Source of the DNA: Microcosmobacter sp040493455
GTDB lineage: Bacteria > Bacteroidota > Bacteroidia > Flavobacteriales > Flavobacteriaceae
Assembly (NCBI RefSeq): GCF_040493455.1
Contig: NZ_JANFDA010000008.1
Location: forward strand, 1-64,000
DNA: 64,000 nucleotides
Reading direction: 5' to 3'
The translations under genes and the position numbers were made by a program. The notes under the pieces are model-generated. The model worked only from the letters and a program-made list of their open reading frames with translations, searched no databases and was not told the DNA's origin. How positions within the stretch are numbered: the stretch's first letter is position 1; each line of letters begins with the position of its first letter. Positions 34,250-43,639 of the stretch are shown here, in pieces.

Positions 34250-35347
34250 ATGTACAAACTTGAAAATATTCTTAGATCAATAATCATTCAGGGTTTAGAG
34301 AATAAATACGCAAATAAGAAATTCCGAGATATAGTTAAAGCCGCTGAAGAAATTGACGACTATATCATAGATCAAATAGAATCAATTTTATATACTTATA
34401 CAGCTAATTTTATAAAGAATTCTAGTTTAAAGGCATCTTATGAATCTCAATTCATTAGTTGTAAGTCAAGATTATTTAAATTGAAAGTTAGCGAACCTGT
34501 AACCTCTGATTCAACAATACTTATTGGCTACCTTGAAGTTATCAAGAGTGATTTAGCACCAGCTAGAAGCATAAACCTTCAACTCGATGTAGACGGTATA
34601 GGTCGCTATAATAAAATTGAATTGATATTACCAAAGTCTTTGGTCATAGATATCAAGCTTCTAGAGCATGCCGTGAAATGTATCTTTGAGTCGTGCTATC
34701 GTTGGTTATTAATAAAAACGAGAGATATACTAAGGAGTCAGTATATTCTATCTAATGAAATTTATAAACCTGTTAAGATCGCGTTTTCCAATTTTCCAGA
34801 TGTTATGCATTCACTGTGGTTTGTTGTGAAGATTAAAGACGATGTGATTTTTCTTTTAGATGAAGATAATGTAAACTACACTCTGGATTTATTCAATAAG
34901 AACAAAGAAAAAATGCATAAAAGCCCATATCTCTTATTGAAAGATTTCATTGATATGAAACTACCATTTGGGAAATCTTTTGCTGCTCAAGCTTTCAAAG
35001 CTAAGAAGCCTATACATGGAAAAATAGATTATGGCAACTATTTTGATGATATGACAGAATTGGCATTGAGCCAAATAGGTGTATTTACTAATGAGATTAC
35101 TGTACATCCAATTTTCACTGATGGTAGAATTCATCTTTACGGAAGTTATCCAACCAAGCATAATGAACTAATTGAACCATTCTTGGAATCGAATGAAGAA
35201 ATAATCATACAAGAATTTAAAATACTCAAATCAAGAATTAGACGAATGTTCAAAAACATAAGAGCACAACATTTTGATTTGTACACTTTAGCCGAAATTG
35301 CTGGTGGATTTTTTGGCGCATTAATAAGAGCATTAACAAAAGAATAG
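34250..35347 (+). CDS. Hypothetical soluble protein, member of the dyad-linked group
   Basis: 365 residues without signal peptide or membrane helix. The N-terminal 80 residues are helical (FRDIVKAAEEIDDYIIDQIE). The centre is beta-rich (TILIGYLEVIKSDLAPARSI, LQLDVDGIGRYNKIELILPK). The last 40 are basic and helical (LKSRIRRMFKNIRAQHFDLY). I recognise no domain. It shares the upstream TACGTA dyad with the genes at 32874 and, in weaker form, 32167, so it may be co-regulated with them. Confidence 0.62.
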   Translation: MYKLENILRSIIIQGLENKYANKKFRDIVKAAEEIDDYIIDQIESILYTYTANFIKNSSLKASYESQFISCKSRLFKLKVSEPVTSDSTILIGYLEVIKSDLAPARSINLQLDVDGIGRYNKIELILPKSLVIDIKLLEHAVKCIFESCYRWLLIKTRDILRSQYILSNEIYKPVKIAFSNFPDVMHSLWFVVKIKDDVIFLLDEDNVNYTLDLFNKNKEKMHKSPYLLLKDFIDMKLPFGKSFAAQAFKAKKPIHGKIDYGNYFDDMTELALSQIGVFTNEITVHPIFTDGRIHLYGSYPTKHNELIEPFLESNEEIIIQEFKILKSRIRRMFKNIRAQHFDLYTLAEIAGGFFGALIRALTKE

Positions 35348-35397
35348 TTGAAGTCGCTTTTCTGTTCATTTCCTGTTAACAAATCTGTAATTTGCTA

Positions 35398-35428
35398 TTG
35401 TAAATAAAAAACAAACGCTATATCTTTG
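35398..35428 (+). promoter_or_regulatory. Promoter of the 59-residue membrane protein gene
   Basis: TTG (35398-35400), 20 bases, then TATCTTTG (35421-35428) is a textbook Bacteroidota promoter. It lies 29 bp upstream of the ATG at 35458. Confidence 0.75.
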
Positions 35429-35457
35429 CCTAAACTTTATAAAACGACACGAACACC

Positions 35458-35637
35458 ATGTTTGAATTTGATCAATACTTAGGATTTTTAGCATTTTTAA
35501 CTATACTAACCATTGGCTTTTGGTTAATGATCTTTTTGTTAACCTTTGTAATTCCTTACTGGATTGGTGGTTCGCTTATTGAGCGTTTAAAAGAAATCAG
35601 AGAAGAAAAGAAAGCTAAGAAAGCCGCTAACGCTTAA
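35458..35637 (+). CDS. Small membrane protein, 59 residues
   Basis: ATG at 35458 to TAA at 35635-35637 encodes 59 residues: MFEFDQYLGFLAFLTILTIG, then a hydrophobic stretch ending IPYWIGGSLIE, then a charged tail (RLKEIREEKKAKKAANA). It has one long or two short membrane helices. A strong promoter lies just upstream and an intrinsic terminator just downstream, so it is a complete single-gene unit despite its size. Function unknown. Confidence 0.8.
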   Translation: MFEFDQYLGFLAFLTILTIGFWLMIFLLTFVIPYWIGGSLIERLKEIREEKKAKKAANA

Positions 35638-35660
35638 GCTTTATATAAGATATATTAAGA

Positions 35661-35687
35661 AGGGAAACATAATGTTTCCCTTTTTTT
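35661..35687 (+). terminator. Intrinsic terminator of the small membrane protein gene
   Basis: An 8-bp stem AGGGAAAC (35661-35668) / GTTTCCCT (35674-35681) with loop ATAAT is followed by a T run up to 35687, about 24 bp after the stop codon. Confidence 0.9.
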
Positions 35688-35700
35688 ATTTCTATTTCCT

Positions 35701-35826
35701 GGATGCTGAGCGGAGTCGAAGCATCTTTCATGAATTGTTTTCAGGTCACTGAGCGGAGTCGAAGTGACCTTAAAGTATAACAGCATCTCGACTCCGCTCA
35801 ATATCCGTTATATTTTAACTGCGCTC
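35701..35826. repeat. Cluster of hairpin repeats with the constant core GAGCGGAGTCGA
   Basis: Four copies of the core GAGCGGAGTCGA are seen. Two are forward (35708-35719 and 35751-35762), one is a perfect inverse (35788-35799), and one is a degenerate inverse (35815-35826). Each forward copy is the loop of a hairpin with a different stem: GGATGCT/AGCATCT for the first and AGGTCACT/AGTGACCT for the second. The inverse copies share flanks of the form CGGATnTT. No transposase is nearby. Confidence 0.85.
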
Positions 35827-35843
35827 AAGATCCGTAAATAGTC

Positions 35844-38339
35844 TTACGGTGTACCAGGCGAACCTCCTTCAAAATCAAAGTTATCTCCAGAACCTTGTCC
35901 GCGACCGCGGTCACGTTGTTTCTTCTGGTTGAAACGATAGGTAAAGCTCAAGTTAAAGCTGCGCTCACGCCATTGGAATTCGCTATACGTTTCAAAGGTA
36001 TTTGTAAAGTTGTCACTCTTACGCTTTCTGGAATTGAACACATCATCAACTCTAAAGGCTAGTGACGCCTTGTCATTAAATAAGTCCTTGCTAAACGCTA
36101 AGCTTGTAGAGAAAATCCCTTGGTTCTTACTTTGTGCTGTTTCACTTGGTCCTCTGTAGAACAAACGTGTTTGCCAATCAATATCGCCAGGAAGTGTGTA
36201 CTTGTTATTCAAACGTACAAACCAGCTTAAGTTATCGGCATCGAAATTCTGTCCTTCAAAATCACCACGCGTTTTAGAATTGAATAGGTTGAAGTTTCCA
36301 TTAAGATTCCATTTGCGTGTTGGTCTGTAGGTCAGTGTAAACTCAAACCCAAAACGATCATTGGTCGCCAAATTGATAGGAGTACGTCTGATTACAGGAA
36401 CCAAATCGAACTGCTCGTTGAGCATATCGAAATTGGGATCGTTGATATTTATCGTTTGATTTGTCTCAAAAATGTAGAAGTTATCTGTTTCTAAAGCCAC
36501 AAAGTTGAAGGCATCTTCTGAACGTTGAAAGTAGATAGAACTCGTCAATGTTAACTTTCCGAAGCGTCTAAAATACCCCAAATCAAAAGCATTGGATGTA
36601 CTTGGGTCTAAATCTGGATTTCCTTGGAATAGGTTAGTAGCACTGTTCCTAGAAGGGAATGGATTGATGAATCGTGATCTTGGTCTTCGGATTCTTCGGT
36701 TATAGCCAAACGTGATGTTCTCGTCTTCTGAGAGCTCATAAGCTAAATTCACCGTTGGGAATAACTGATTGTATTCCTTCTTGTCAAACTCACCACTAGT
36801 AACCTGATCGATTGTAATTCGTGTGCCTTCAAAACGTAATCCTAAAAGGTATGAGAATTTCTTACCGAGACGATTTCCGTATTGTGTGTAAAAGGCATTG
36901 ACTTGCTGCTTGAAATCGAGTGTGTTACTCAAGTTCGTATTAACTTCAAACGTTTCACCATTATCAAAACTAGATTCTACTAAATAGTCCGTCAATAAAT
37001 CGAAAAACTCGCCACGATATCCAATTTCAAATTGTCCATTTTCTTTGATAGGCTGCACATAATCCGCTTGCAACAACATGCGCTGTTGTTCTTCATCTGT
37101 GATGACATTCTCTACATCGAACCCGTTTTGGTTAATCAGTGAGACTTCAGTTTCATTACTATCTTCATACTGAAAGTCAAAAGTCAAACGATGCTGGCTG
37201 TTCTCATTGAATTGCTTATCGTAATTCACAGAATACTGTACAGTTTTGTCATCTTCAAACTCAGGGTCTCTACGTAAGTTAGTATTCAGAATGTTGCCAT
37301 TTGCATCTAGCTCATCGGCAATATTGGTCGTATTACTTTCATTATCGCTATTTCTGTAAACCAATGCCGCAGTGATAGAACTCGATTTGTTAACATACCA
37401 TTCTACACCTGTATTGGTACTGTAGCCTTTACGGATTCTGTCAAAATCTCTATCCTCTCTTAGAAACGTACTTGGCTCATCACCATTAAAAAATTCTGTA
37501 TCACTAAATGCATTTCCTGGGACTTCACGATAGTTATAACTTGATGTGTTGAAAATATTGAGATCTCCTGTTCTGAAATTGATATTTCCAGAAACCCCTG
37601 CAGAAGTTGGATAGCCACCATTTACGGTTATGGCACCATTTAAGCCTTGTAGTTTACTTCGTCTAAGAATAATGTTTAGAATACCTGCTGAACCTTCAGC
37701 ATCATATCGTGCTGAAGGTGATGTAATCACTTCGACACGCTCTATAGATTCTGCTGGTAATTGACGTAAGGCATCAGTGGAGTTCAATCCAACCAATCCT
37801 GAAGGTTTCCCATTAATAAGGATACGCACATCATCATTTCCTCTAAGCGATACATTACCTTCTACATCTACAGAAACAGAAGGCACGTTATCTAAGACAT
37901 CACTAACGGTACCACCACGAACCGTTAAGTCCTTACCAACATTGTATACTTTTTTGTCGAGTTTTATTTCTACTGTCGTTCGCTCTGCAATAACCTCTAC
38001 TTCTCCTAAGGCTTCAATATCTATATCCAAGTTGATGACACCAAGGTTGGTATCACCATTAACTCGTCTGTCTTTTAGCGTTACGGTTTTATAAGAGATA
38101 TATTCGATGGAAATATCGTACATCCCACGAGGTACAGGAATACTGAATTCACCCTTGGCATCTGTGATGCCTCCAGTAACAATGGTATTATCTTTTTTGC
38201 TTAGAAATGCTATGGTTGCATATTCTAAAGGTGCTTTGGTATCTGATTCTAATACTTTTCCTGAAACTTTAACTTCGGATTGGGACCAAGTAGAGAAACA
38301 GCATAGAAAAAGGGTGATGGTTAGCGCGAAATATTTCAT
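35844..38339 (-). CDS. Outer-membrane beta-barrel receptor (TonB-dependent receptor-like)
   Basis: 831 residues from the ATG at 38339 (MKYFALTITLFLCC ... TWSQ signal peptide). A TTG seven codons upstream is in frame but falls inside the -7 element. Residues about 25-110 are a CarboxypepD_reg-like domain (VSGKVLESDTKAPLEYATIA). A plug domain follows (VRGGTVSDVLDNVPSVSVD, NVSLRGNDDVRILINGKPSG, IERVEVITSPSARYDAEGSA). The rest is a 22-strand type barrel of the OMP_b-brl_3 class. The C-terminus is unusual, Gly/Asp-rich after the last strand. Substrate unknown; no SusD partner is present. Confidence 0.9.
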   Translation of the reverse strand: MKYFALTITLFLCCFSTWSQSEVKVSGKVLESDTKAPLEYATIAFLSKKDNTIVTGGITDAKGEFSIPVPRGMYDISIEYISYKTVTLKDRRVNGDTNLGVINLDIDIEALGEVEVIAERTTVEIKLDKKVYNVGKDLTVRGGTVSDVLDNVPSVSVDVEGNVSLRGNDDVRILINGKPSGLVGLNSTDALRQLPAESIERVEVITSPSARYDAEGSAGILNIILRRSKLQGLNGAITVNGGYPTSAGVSGNINFRTGDLNIFNTSSYNYREVPGNAFSDTEFFNGDEPSTFLREDRDFDRIRKGYSTNTGVEWYVNKSSSITAALVYRNSDNESNTTNIADELDANGNILNTNLRRDPEFEDDKTVQYSVNYDKQFNENSQHRLTFDFQYEDSNETEVSLINQNGFDVENVITDEEQQRMLLQADYVQPIKENGQFEIGYRGEFFDLLTDYLVESSFDNGETFEVNTNLSNTLDFKQQVNAFYTQYGNRLGKKFSYLLGLRFEGTRITIDQVTSGEFDKKEYNQLFPTVNLAYELSEDENITFGYNRRIRRPRSRFINPFPSRNSATNLFQGNPDLDPSTSNAFDLGYFRRFGKLTLTSSIYFQRSEDAFNFVALETDNFYIFETNQTININDPNFDMLNEQFDLVPVIRRTPINLATNDRFGFEFTLTYRPTRKWNLNGNFNLFNSKTRGDFEGQNFDADNLSWFVRLNNKYTLPGDIDWQTRLFYRGPSETAQSKNQGIFSTSLAFSKDLFNDKASLAFRVDDVFNSRKRKSDNFTNTFETYSEFQWRERSFNLSFTYRFNQKKQRDRGRGQGSGDNFDFEGGSPGTP

Positions 38340-38357
38340 TAGTCTTTTTTTGATGCA

Positions 38358-38365
38358 CAAAAATA
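38358..38365 (-). promoter_or_regulatory. -7 element upstream of the outer-membrane receptor
   Basis: TATTTTTG on the minus strand fits TAnnTTTG and lies 18 bp upstream of the chosen ATG at 38339. No clear TTG element is seen at the expected distance. Confidence 0.4.
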
Positions 38366-38431
38366 GAGCTATAGAAATCGAGTAGGGGTTAAACTTGTGT
38401 TAAAAGGAAGGCCGCAAAAACTAAACAAAAG

Positions 38432-38854
38432 TTAATTGTCTTTAGACTTCTTTTTGCGCTTTTTCTTCTTCTTTTTCTTTTTTGAATCCTCTTCGTCTTC
38501 ACCTTTTAGACGTTTCTTCATTTTTGCAATGGCTTCATCTGGAATAACACCATTTAAATCTTCAAAATACGTAGCATCAAGGTCTTGTATCTGTTGCTCA
38601 CGCTTAAAATACGGTTGATTGATCTGTAGAATCTTTAGCTTTTCATCAAAATAGTCGTATAGTTTCTGCTTTACGATATGCTGCTGAAACTCGTCAATAT
38701 TAAGCTCCGCTATTAGGTCATCTACATATTTAGCTTTGCGCTTTTCAATTTCTTCTTCTTGCTTTGCTTTTTGCTTATCGGTTAAGGAAGTCCCTTGTTG
38801 AGCACTAATCGCACAGCAAAAGCTAAGAAGCATTATGAGTAAATAACGTTTCAT
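38432..38854 (-). CDS. Exported protein with a polylysine tail
   Basis: 140 residues from the ATG at 38854 (MKRYLLIMLLSFCCAISAQQ signal peptide). A longer frame would start inside prfB and is unlikely. The mature part is helical and charged (KAKYVDDLIAELNIDEFQQH, YFDEKLKILQINQPYF), with a repeat of pairs of Glu and Lys. It ends in about 16 mostly Lys residues. The lysine tail matches an A/G-rich tract in the DNA. It starts 10 bp after the prfB stop. Function unknown. Confidence 0.72.
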   Translation of the reverse strand: MKRYLLIMLLSFCCAISAQQGTSLTDKQKAKQEEEIEKRKAKYVDDLIAELNIDEFQQHIVKQKLYDYFDEKLKILQINQPYFKREQQIQDLDATYFEDLNGVIPDEAIAKMKKRLKGEDEEDSKKKKKKKKRKKKSKDN

Positions 38855-38864
38855 TGGTACTATT

Positions 38865-39969
38865 TTATAATTCGTTTTCATTCTTTTGTCCCATCATCAT
38901 TAGGTATGCCTTAAGGAACGGCATTATTTCACCATCCATTACGGAATCTACATTTCCGGTTTCGTGAGCTGTTCTTACATCTTTAACCAGTTTGTAAGGA
39001 TGCATCACATAGTTACGGATTTGGCTTCCCCATTCAATTTTCATCTTACTAGCTTCGATATCGTCTCGTTGAGCCATCTGTTTTTGCAACTCAATTTCAT
39101 ACAATTGCGATTTCAGCATTTGCAATGCTCTGGCTCGGTTATCGTGTTGAGAACGTGTTTCTGAACAGGATATTTGAATTCCAGTCGGCTTATGCGTCAG
39201 TTGAACCTTAGTCTCAACTTTATTGACGTTTTGTCCACCAGCACCACTAGAGCGCGCTGTAGTAATCTCAATTTCCGCAGGATTGATTTCTATTTCTATA
39301 GAATCATCAACCAGAGGATACACATATACTGAAGCAAAACTCGTATGACGCTTTGCATTACTATCAAATGGTGAAATACGTACTAAACGATGTACACCGT
39401 TTTCACCTTTTAGCCATCCAAAAGCAAATTCGCCTTCAATCTCTAAAGTTACGCTTTTTATTCCAGCGACATCGCCTTCTTGTAAGTTCAACTCCTTGAC
39501 TTTATAACCGTTTTTTTCAGCATACATAATGTACATACGCATCAGCATACTAGCCCAATCACAGCTTTCGGTACCTCCAGCACCAGCAGTTATTTGAAGT
39601 ACGGCACTTAGATTGTCACCTTCTTCAGAAAGCATATTCCTGAACTCTAAATCTTCAATAAAATTTTGTGCTTTTTCGTATTGAGTCTCTAATTCTTCTA
39701 TAGTAACTTCTTCTGCCTTATAGAATTCGTAGAGTACATCTAAGTCTTCACTAAAAGATTTGGATTTATTGTAATCCTCAACCCATTTCTTTTTAGAGCG
39801 TAACGATTGCATCACCTTTTCGGCAGTTTTAGAATCGTTCCAAAAATTTGGGTCAAAAGTTTGCTCTTCTTCGTTAGAGATTTCTATGAGCTTAGCATCA
39901 ATGTCAAAGATATTGCCTTAACGCAGCAACACGCTCATTAAGGTCTTTGATATTATCTGAAGTAATCAT
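38865..39969 (-). CDS. prfB: Peptide chain release factor 2, made by programmed +1 frameshift
   Basis: RF2 releases peptides at UGA and UAA codons. The gene is in two frames. An ATG at 39969 opens a 21-codon lead (MITSDNIKDLNERVAALRQY, then L) that ends in CTT-TGA-C at 39909-39903. Shifting +1 at CTT puts GAC (39905-39903) in frame with the remaining 346 residues, giving about 367 in total, as in E. coli. The main part has the SPF anticodon motif (RISPFDSNAKRH) and the GGQ catalytic motif (SSGAGGQNVNKVETKVQLTH). The recoding lets RF2 levels control their own synthesis. Confidence 0.96.
39903..39915 (-). promoter_or_regulatory. prfB programmed frameshift site
   Basis: On the minus strand the sequence reads TAAGGCAATATCTTTGAC, with slippery CTT followed by TGA-C at 39909-39903. 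In E. coli the site is AGGGGGTATCTTTGAC. The CTTTGAC part is intact, while the upstream Shine-Dalgarno-like element is reduced to AGG. Confidence 0.93.
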
Positions 39970-40040
39970 TGCTTTTATATTTTCAACAAAAATAGAATTT
40001 CTGAAGATAATACGTAATTTTAGGTTTTAATTTTCTCATT

Positions 40041-42434
40041 ATGCTACGCCAACTCATTCTCGGTATCATTTTATGTCTTTCATTTATTAGTTATTCCCAA
40101 GTTTTAAAGGGTAAATCATTAGAATCCTATAAAGGTTTTTTTGATTTTTATTATGAAGAATCTACAGATAAGATTTATCTCGAAGTAAAAGACTTGGATA
40201 AAGAGTTTCTATACATCAATTCTCTGTCGAGCGGTATTGGGAGTAATGATATCGGTTTGGATAGAGGACAGTTAGGAAATGAACGCTTGGTAAAATTTCA
40301 AAGAGCTGGGAATAAGCTATTACTAGTACAACCTAATCTTAATTATAGAGCGAATACGGATAATGACTTGGAACGTGAAAGTATTGAGCAAGCCTTCGCC
40401 AAATCAGTGTTATTTGGTTTTAAAATCGTAGAAGAGGATAACGGAAAATTTGTTGTGGATATGACACCGTTTTTGATGCAAGACACGCATGGTGTTAGCA
40501 ATTCATTGAAGCGATCTAAGGAAGGAAACTATAATCTAGATACTTCTAAAAGTGCTATCAATTTATCCCGAACTAAAGCCTTTCCGAAGAATGTTGAGTT
40601 TGATGTCTTATTAACTTTCAAGGGCGAACCTTCTGGGCGTTATTTGAGAAGTGTCACACCTACAGCTTCATTAGTCTCAGTGACGCAGCATCACAGTTTT
40701 ATAGAGCTTCCAGATAATAATTATAAGCCGAGAGTATTTGATGTACGAAGTGGTGCCATTTCAATGTCCTATATGGATTATGCAATACCTGTACAGGAAC
40801 CAATTAGAAAGCGATTTGTGATACGTCATCGTTTAGAAAAAAAGAATCCGAATGCTGAAGTGAGTGAAGCCATAGAACCAATAATCTATTATCTAGATTC
40901 TGGTACTCCTGAACCTGTACGTTCAGCATTATTAGATGGTGCCAGATGGTGGAACCAAGCTTATGAAGCGATTGGGTTTAAAGATGCTTTCCAGGTGAAA
41001 ATGTTGCCAGCAGATGCCGATCCTATGGACTGTAGATATAATGTGATACAATGGGTGCATCGTTCCACAAGAGGTTGGAGTTATGGTGCTAGTGTGGTCG
41101 ATCCGAGAACAGGTGAAATCATTAAAGGTCATGTGAGTTTAGGAAGTTTACGAATTCGTCAGGATTTCATGATTGCTCAAGCATTGATGCTCAAACCATT
41201 TGAAGATAGTGACGATAATTACCAGTTCATGCTAGATGTAGCTCTTGCTAGAATACGACAATTGAGTGCCCACGAAGTTGGCCATACCATTGGTTTTGCT
41301 CACAATTTTGCTGCAAGTACAAATAACAGAGCTTCTGTGATGGATTATCCGCATCCTTTAATCAATGTACAGGGTAATTATATAGATTTAACTAATGCTT
41401 ATGATACCAAAATAGGGGATTGGGACAAAGTTACTGTAGCATATTCGTATTCAGATTTTCCTAAAGGGACGAATGAAAAGCAAGCATTAAATTCGATTTT
41501 AGAAGAGGCTTATGACGATGGGTTACGCTTCATTACTGATAGTGATGCTAGACCTCAAGGTGGCGCACATGCTTTAGCACATTTATGGGATAATGGTAAA
41601 ATAGCCACTAATGAGTTGGTGAAAATTTTACAAGCAAGGAGATCAGCAATTAAGAATTTCTCTGAAGATAATATCAGAAGCGATGAACCTTACTCAGTAC
41701 TAGAGGATGTATTTGTACCTATTTACTTTTTGCATAGGTACCAAACTGAAGCGGCAGTAAAGCTAATAGGTGGCTTAGATTATAACTACAAAGTGAAAGG
41801 AGACAATCAGTTTTCTAAAAAGAATCTTCCACTGATTGAACAGCGATTAGCATTAGCAGTTGTTTTGAAGACTATTTTAGCCTCTGATCTAGCAATACCG
41901 AAGGATAAACTTGAGCTTTTTCCACCACGAGCATTTGGGTATTGGAGAGGCAGAGAATCGTTTAGCAGTAAAACTGGTGTCACTTTTGATGCCCTGAGTG
42001 CAGCTTCTACAGCAAGTGATTTTACACTAAAATTATTACTACATCCTCAACGTGCCAATCGATTGATTCAACAAAAGAGTCTAAGTGAAGGGCAATTGGG
42101 ATTGGATGAATTGTTGAACAGTTTGATCGAAGCTACTTTTAAAACATCGCATGAGGATACCTATCATAGTGAAGTACAACATATGATCAATGCGAATGTC
42201 TTAAAGTATCTAATGAATTTAGCTGCAAACGATGCTACTTTTTTCCAAGTGAAAGCACATGCTAATAATGCAATCAATTCTATAGCAAAATTGCTGGACG
42301 ATTCAGTATATGGAATGGAATACAAGCGCATGATTCAAAAGTTCTATGAAAAACCAGAAGATTTTAAGTTGAAATCTTCTCCGAAAATCCCCGATGGTTC
42401 CCCAATCGGAACCGATTTTTGTTCTTCAAACTAA
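40041..42434 (+). CDS. Zinc-dependent metalloprotease (DUF5117/DUF4953-type)
   Basis: 797 residues with a signal peptide (MLRQLILGIILCLSFISYSQ). The N-terminal half has the DUF5118/DUF5117-like segment (YKGFFDFYYEESTDKIYLEV, FLYINSLSSGIGSNDIGLDR). The zincin motif HEVGHTIGFAHNF lies near residue 412, with the third ligand His in its extended HExxHxxGxxH form, and VMDYPHPL just after it as Met-turn. The C-terminal third is helical. It is probably periplasmic or surface-associated and degrades proteins or peptides. Confidence 0.92.
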   Translation: MLRQLILGIILCLSFISYSQVLKGKSLESYKGFFDFYYEESTDKIYLEVKDLDKEFLYINSLSSGIGSNDIGLDRGQLGNERLVKFQRAGNKLLLVQPNLNYRANTDNDLERESIEQAFAKSVLFGFKIVEEDNGKFVVDMTPFLMQDTHGVSNSLKRSKEGNYNLDTSKSAINLSRTKAFPKNVEFDVLLTFKGEPSGRYLRSVTPTASLVSVTQHHSFIELPDNNYKPRVFDVRSGAISMSYMDYAIPVQEPIRKRFVIRHRLEKKNPNAEVSEAIEPIIYYLDSGTPEPVRSALLDGARWWNQAYEAIGFKDAFQVKMLPADADPMDCRYNVIQWVHRSTRGWSYGASVVDPRTGEIIKGHVSLGSLRIRQDFMIAQALMLKPFEDSDDNYQFMLDVALARIRQLSAHEVGHTIGFAHNFAASTNNRASVMDYPHPLINVQGNYIDLTNAYDTKIGDWDKVTVAYSYSDFPKGTNEKQALNSILEEAYDDGLRFITDSDARPQGGAHALAHLWDNGKIATNELVKILQARRSAIKNFSEDNIRSDEPYSVLEDVFVPIYFLHRYQTEAAVKLIGGLDYNYKVKGDNQFSKKNLPLIEQRLALAVVLKTILASDLAIPKDKLELFPPRAFGYWRGRESFSSKTGVTFDALSAASTASDFTLKLLLHPQRANRLIQQKSLSEGQLGLDELLNSLIEATFKTSHEDTYHSEVQHMINANVLKYLMNLAANDATFFQVKAHANNAINSIAKLLDDSVYGMEYKRMIQKFYEKPEDFKLKSSPKIPDGSPIGTDFCSSN

Positions 42435-42509
42435 AATAGAGGCTTTAATCGATAAGTTTTTGTAGCAGTAGGCTATCATTGTACCTTACTTTCATAGAGC
42501 TTTATTCTT

Positions 42510-43634
42510 ATGGCAGTAGGAAAGACATTCTCGGTACTTATTCCAGATGGAGAAAGTGCATACTCTTATGGTGCAATCACTTGTTTTTCTGGTGTGAAAG
42601 GCGTTAAGGTGTTTCTCATGTCCGATAAGAAAGTGCATGAGATGCGCTGGTCCAATTTGGTTCAGAAACTGCTATACTATCCCAAAGAACATTATGATGA
42701 ACAGTGGATCAATCATATTAATGAGGTTTGTGACCAGTATGATATAGACGTTATCATGCCGACTTCTGAAGAAGGAATTAAAGGCATGCTAAAGCACAGT
42801 AATGCATTAAATGCGGTTGATAAGCTCTCACTACTGCCGCCAGAAGATTCATTTAATATTGCTACTAATAAGATTAAGCTAGGTAAACATCTTAATGATT
42901 ATGATATAAATGCTCCGATAGATTTTCAAATTCAGCCAGGAGACGATTATAATAGAATTGAATCTGAAATCGGTTTTCCGGTAATTCTAAAACCTGCTGT
43001 AGATAATAATGGTGGAAAAGGTATTACTACATGTAACTCTACTGAAGCGGTTTCAAACTTCTTTGAAGATCATAACATCACAATACCATATTTGGTACAA
43101 GAATATATAGAAGGTTATGATATCGATTGTAGTGTACTTTGTAAGAATGGTGCAGTCTTGGCACATACTATTCAGAAAGGAACTATGCATGGTAGAACCA
43201 TATATGAGCCGCAATTAGCTTTTGATTTTTTAGAGAATGAAAAACTTCTGAATATTGTGAAAGATTTAATGAAATCCTTGAACTGGTCTGGAGTAGCGCA
43301 CGTTGATTTACGCTATGATAGTAAGACTGATACCTTTAAAATCATAGAAATCAGCCCTAGATTTTGGGGCTCTGTGTTAGCTTCTATGGTCACTAATGTG
43401 AACTTTTCTTATTTGAGTTGTCGACTAATATTAGATAAACAATTACCAGAAATCGATAAGCAACATTATGTAAGTTTCGTAACTACTGCAGGGCTTTGGA
43501 AGCATATTAAGAAAAACCCGATGCGTTTATTCTACTTTACTCAATTGTGGAACTACACAGCCGTAAAGTATGTCATTAAAGATCCATTGCCAGTGTTGTA
43601 CAAGGTCTTTAGAAGAATACGAAGGTTTTTTTAA
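42510..43634 (+). CDS. ATP-grasp enzyme of unknown substrate
   Basis: 374 residues, cytosolic. The CarB-like ATP-grasp core is clear: IGFPVILKPAVDNNGGKGIT, PYLVQEYIEGYDIDCSVLCK, and the metal-binding VAHVDLRYDSKTDTFKIIEI followed by SPRFWGSVL. The N-terminal pre-ATP-grasp domain includes YSYGAITCFSGVKGVKVFLM. A carboxylate-amine ligase reaction is expected. Cell-surface polymer modification is one possible role, but there is no operon context. It converges on a membrane protein gene six bases away. Confidence 0.82.
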   Translation: MAVGKTFSVLIPDGESAYSYGAITCFSGVKGVKVFLMSDKKVHEMRWSNLVQKLLYYPKEHYDEQWINHINEVCDQYDIDVIMPTSEEGIKGMLKHSNALNAVDKLSLLPPEDSFNIATNKIKLGKHLNDYDINAPIDFQIQPGDDYNRIESEIGFPVILKPAVDNNGGKGITTCNSTEAVSNFFEDHNITIPYLVQEYIEGYDIDCSVLCKNGAVLAHTIQKGTMHGRTIYEPQLAFDFLENEKLLNIVKDLMKSLNWSGVAHVDLRYDSKTDTFKIIEISPRFWGSVLASMVTNVNFSYLSCRLILDKQLPEIDKQHYVSFVTTAGLWKHIKKNPMRLFYFTQLWNYTAVKYVIKDPLPVLYKVFRRIRRFF

Positions 43635-43639
43635 TAAGA

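Noticed and set aside
38436..38618. Phe-rich 60-residue plus-strand ORF
   Set aside because: It is the antisense reading of the lysine tail codons, not a membrane protein.
39816..39969. prfB as a pseudogene with an internal stop
   Set aside because: The stop is the canonical CTT-TGA-C recoding site and the joined product has normal RF2 length with SPF and GGQ motifs.
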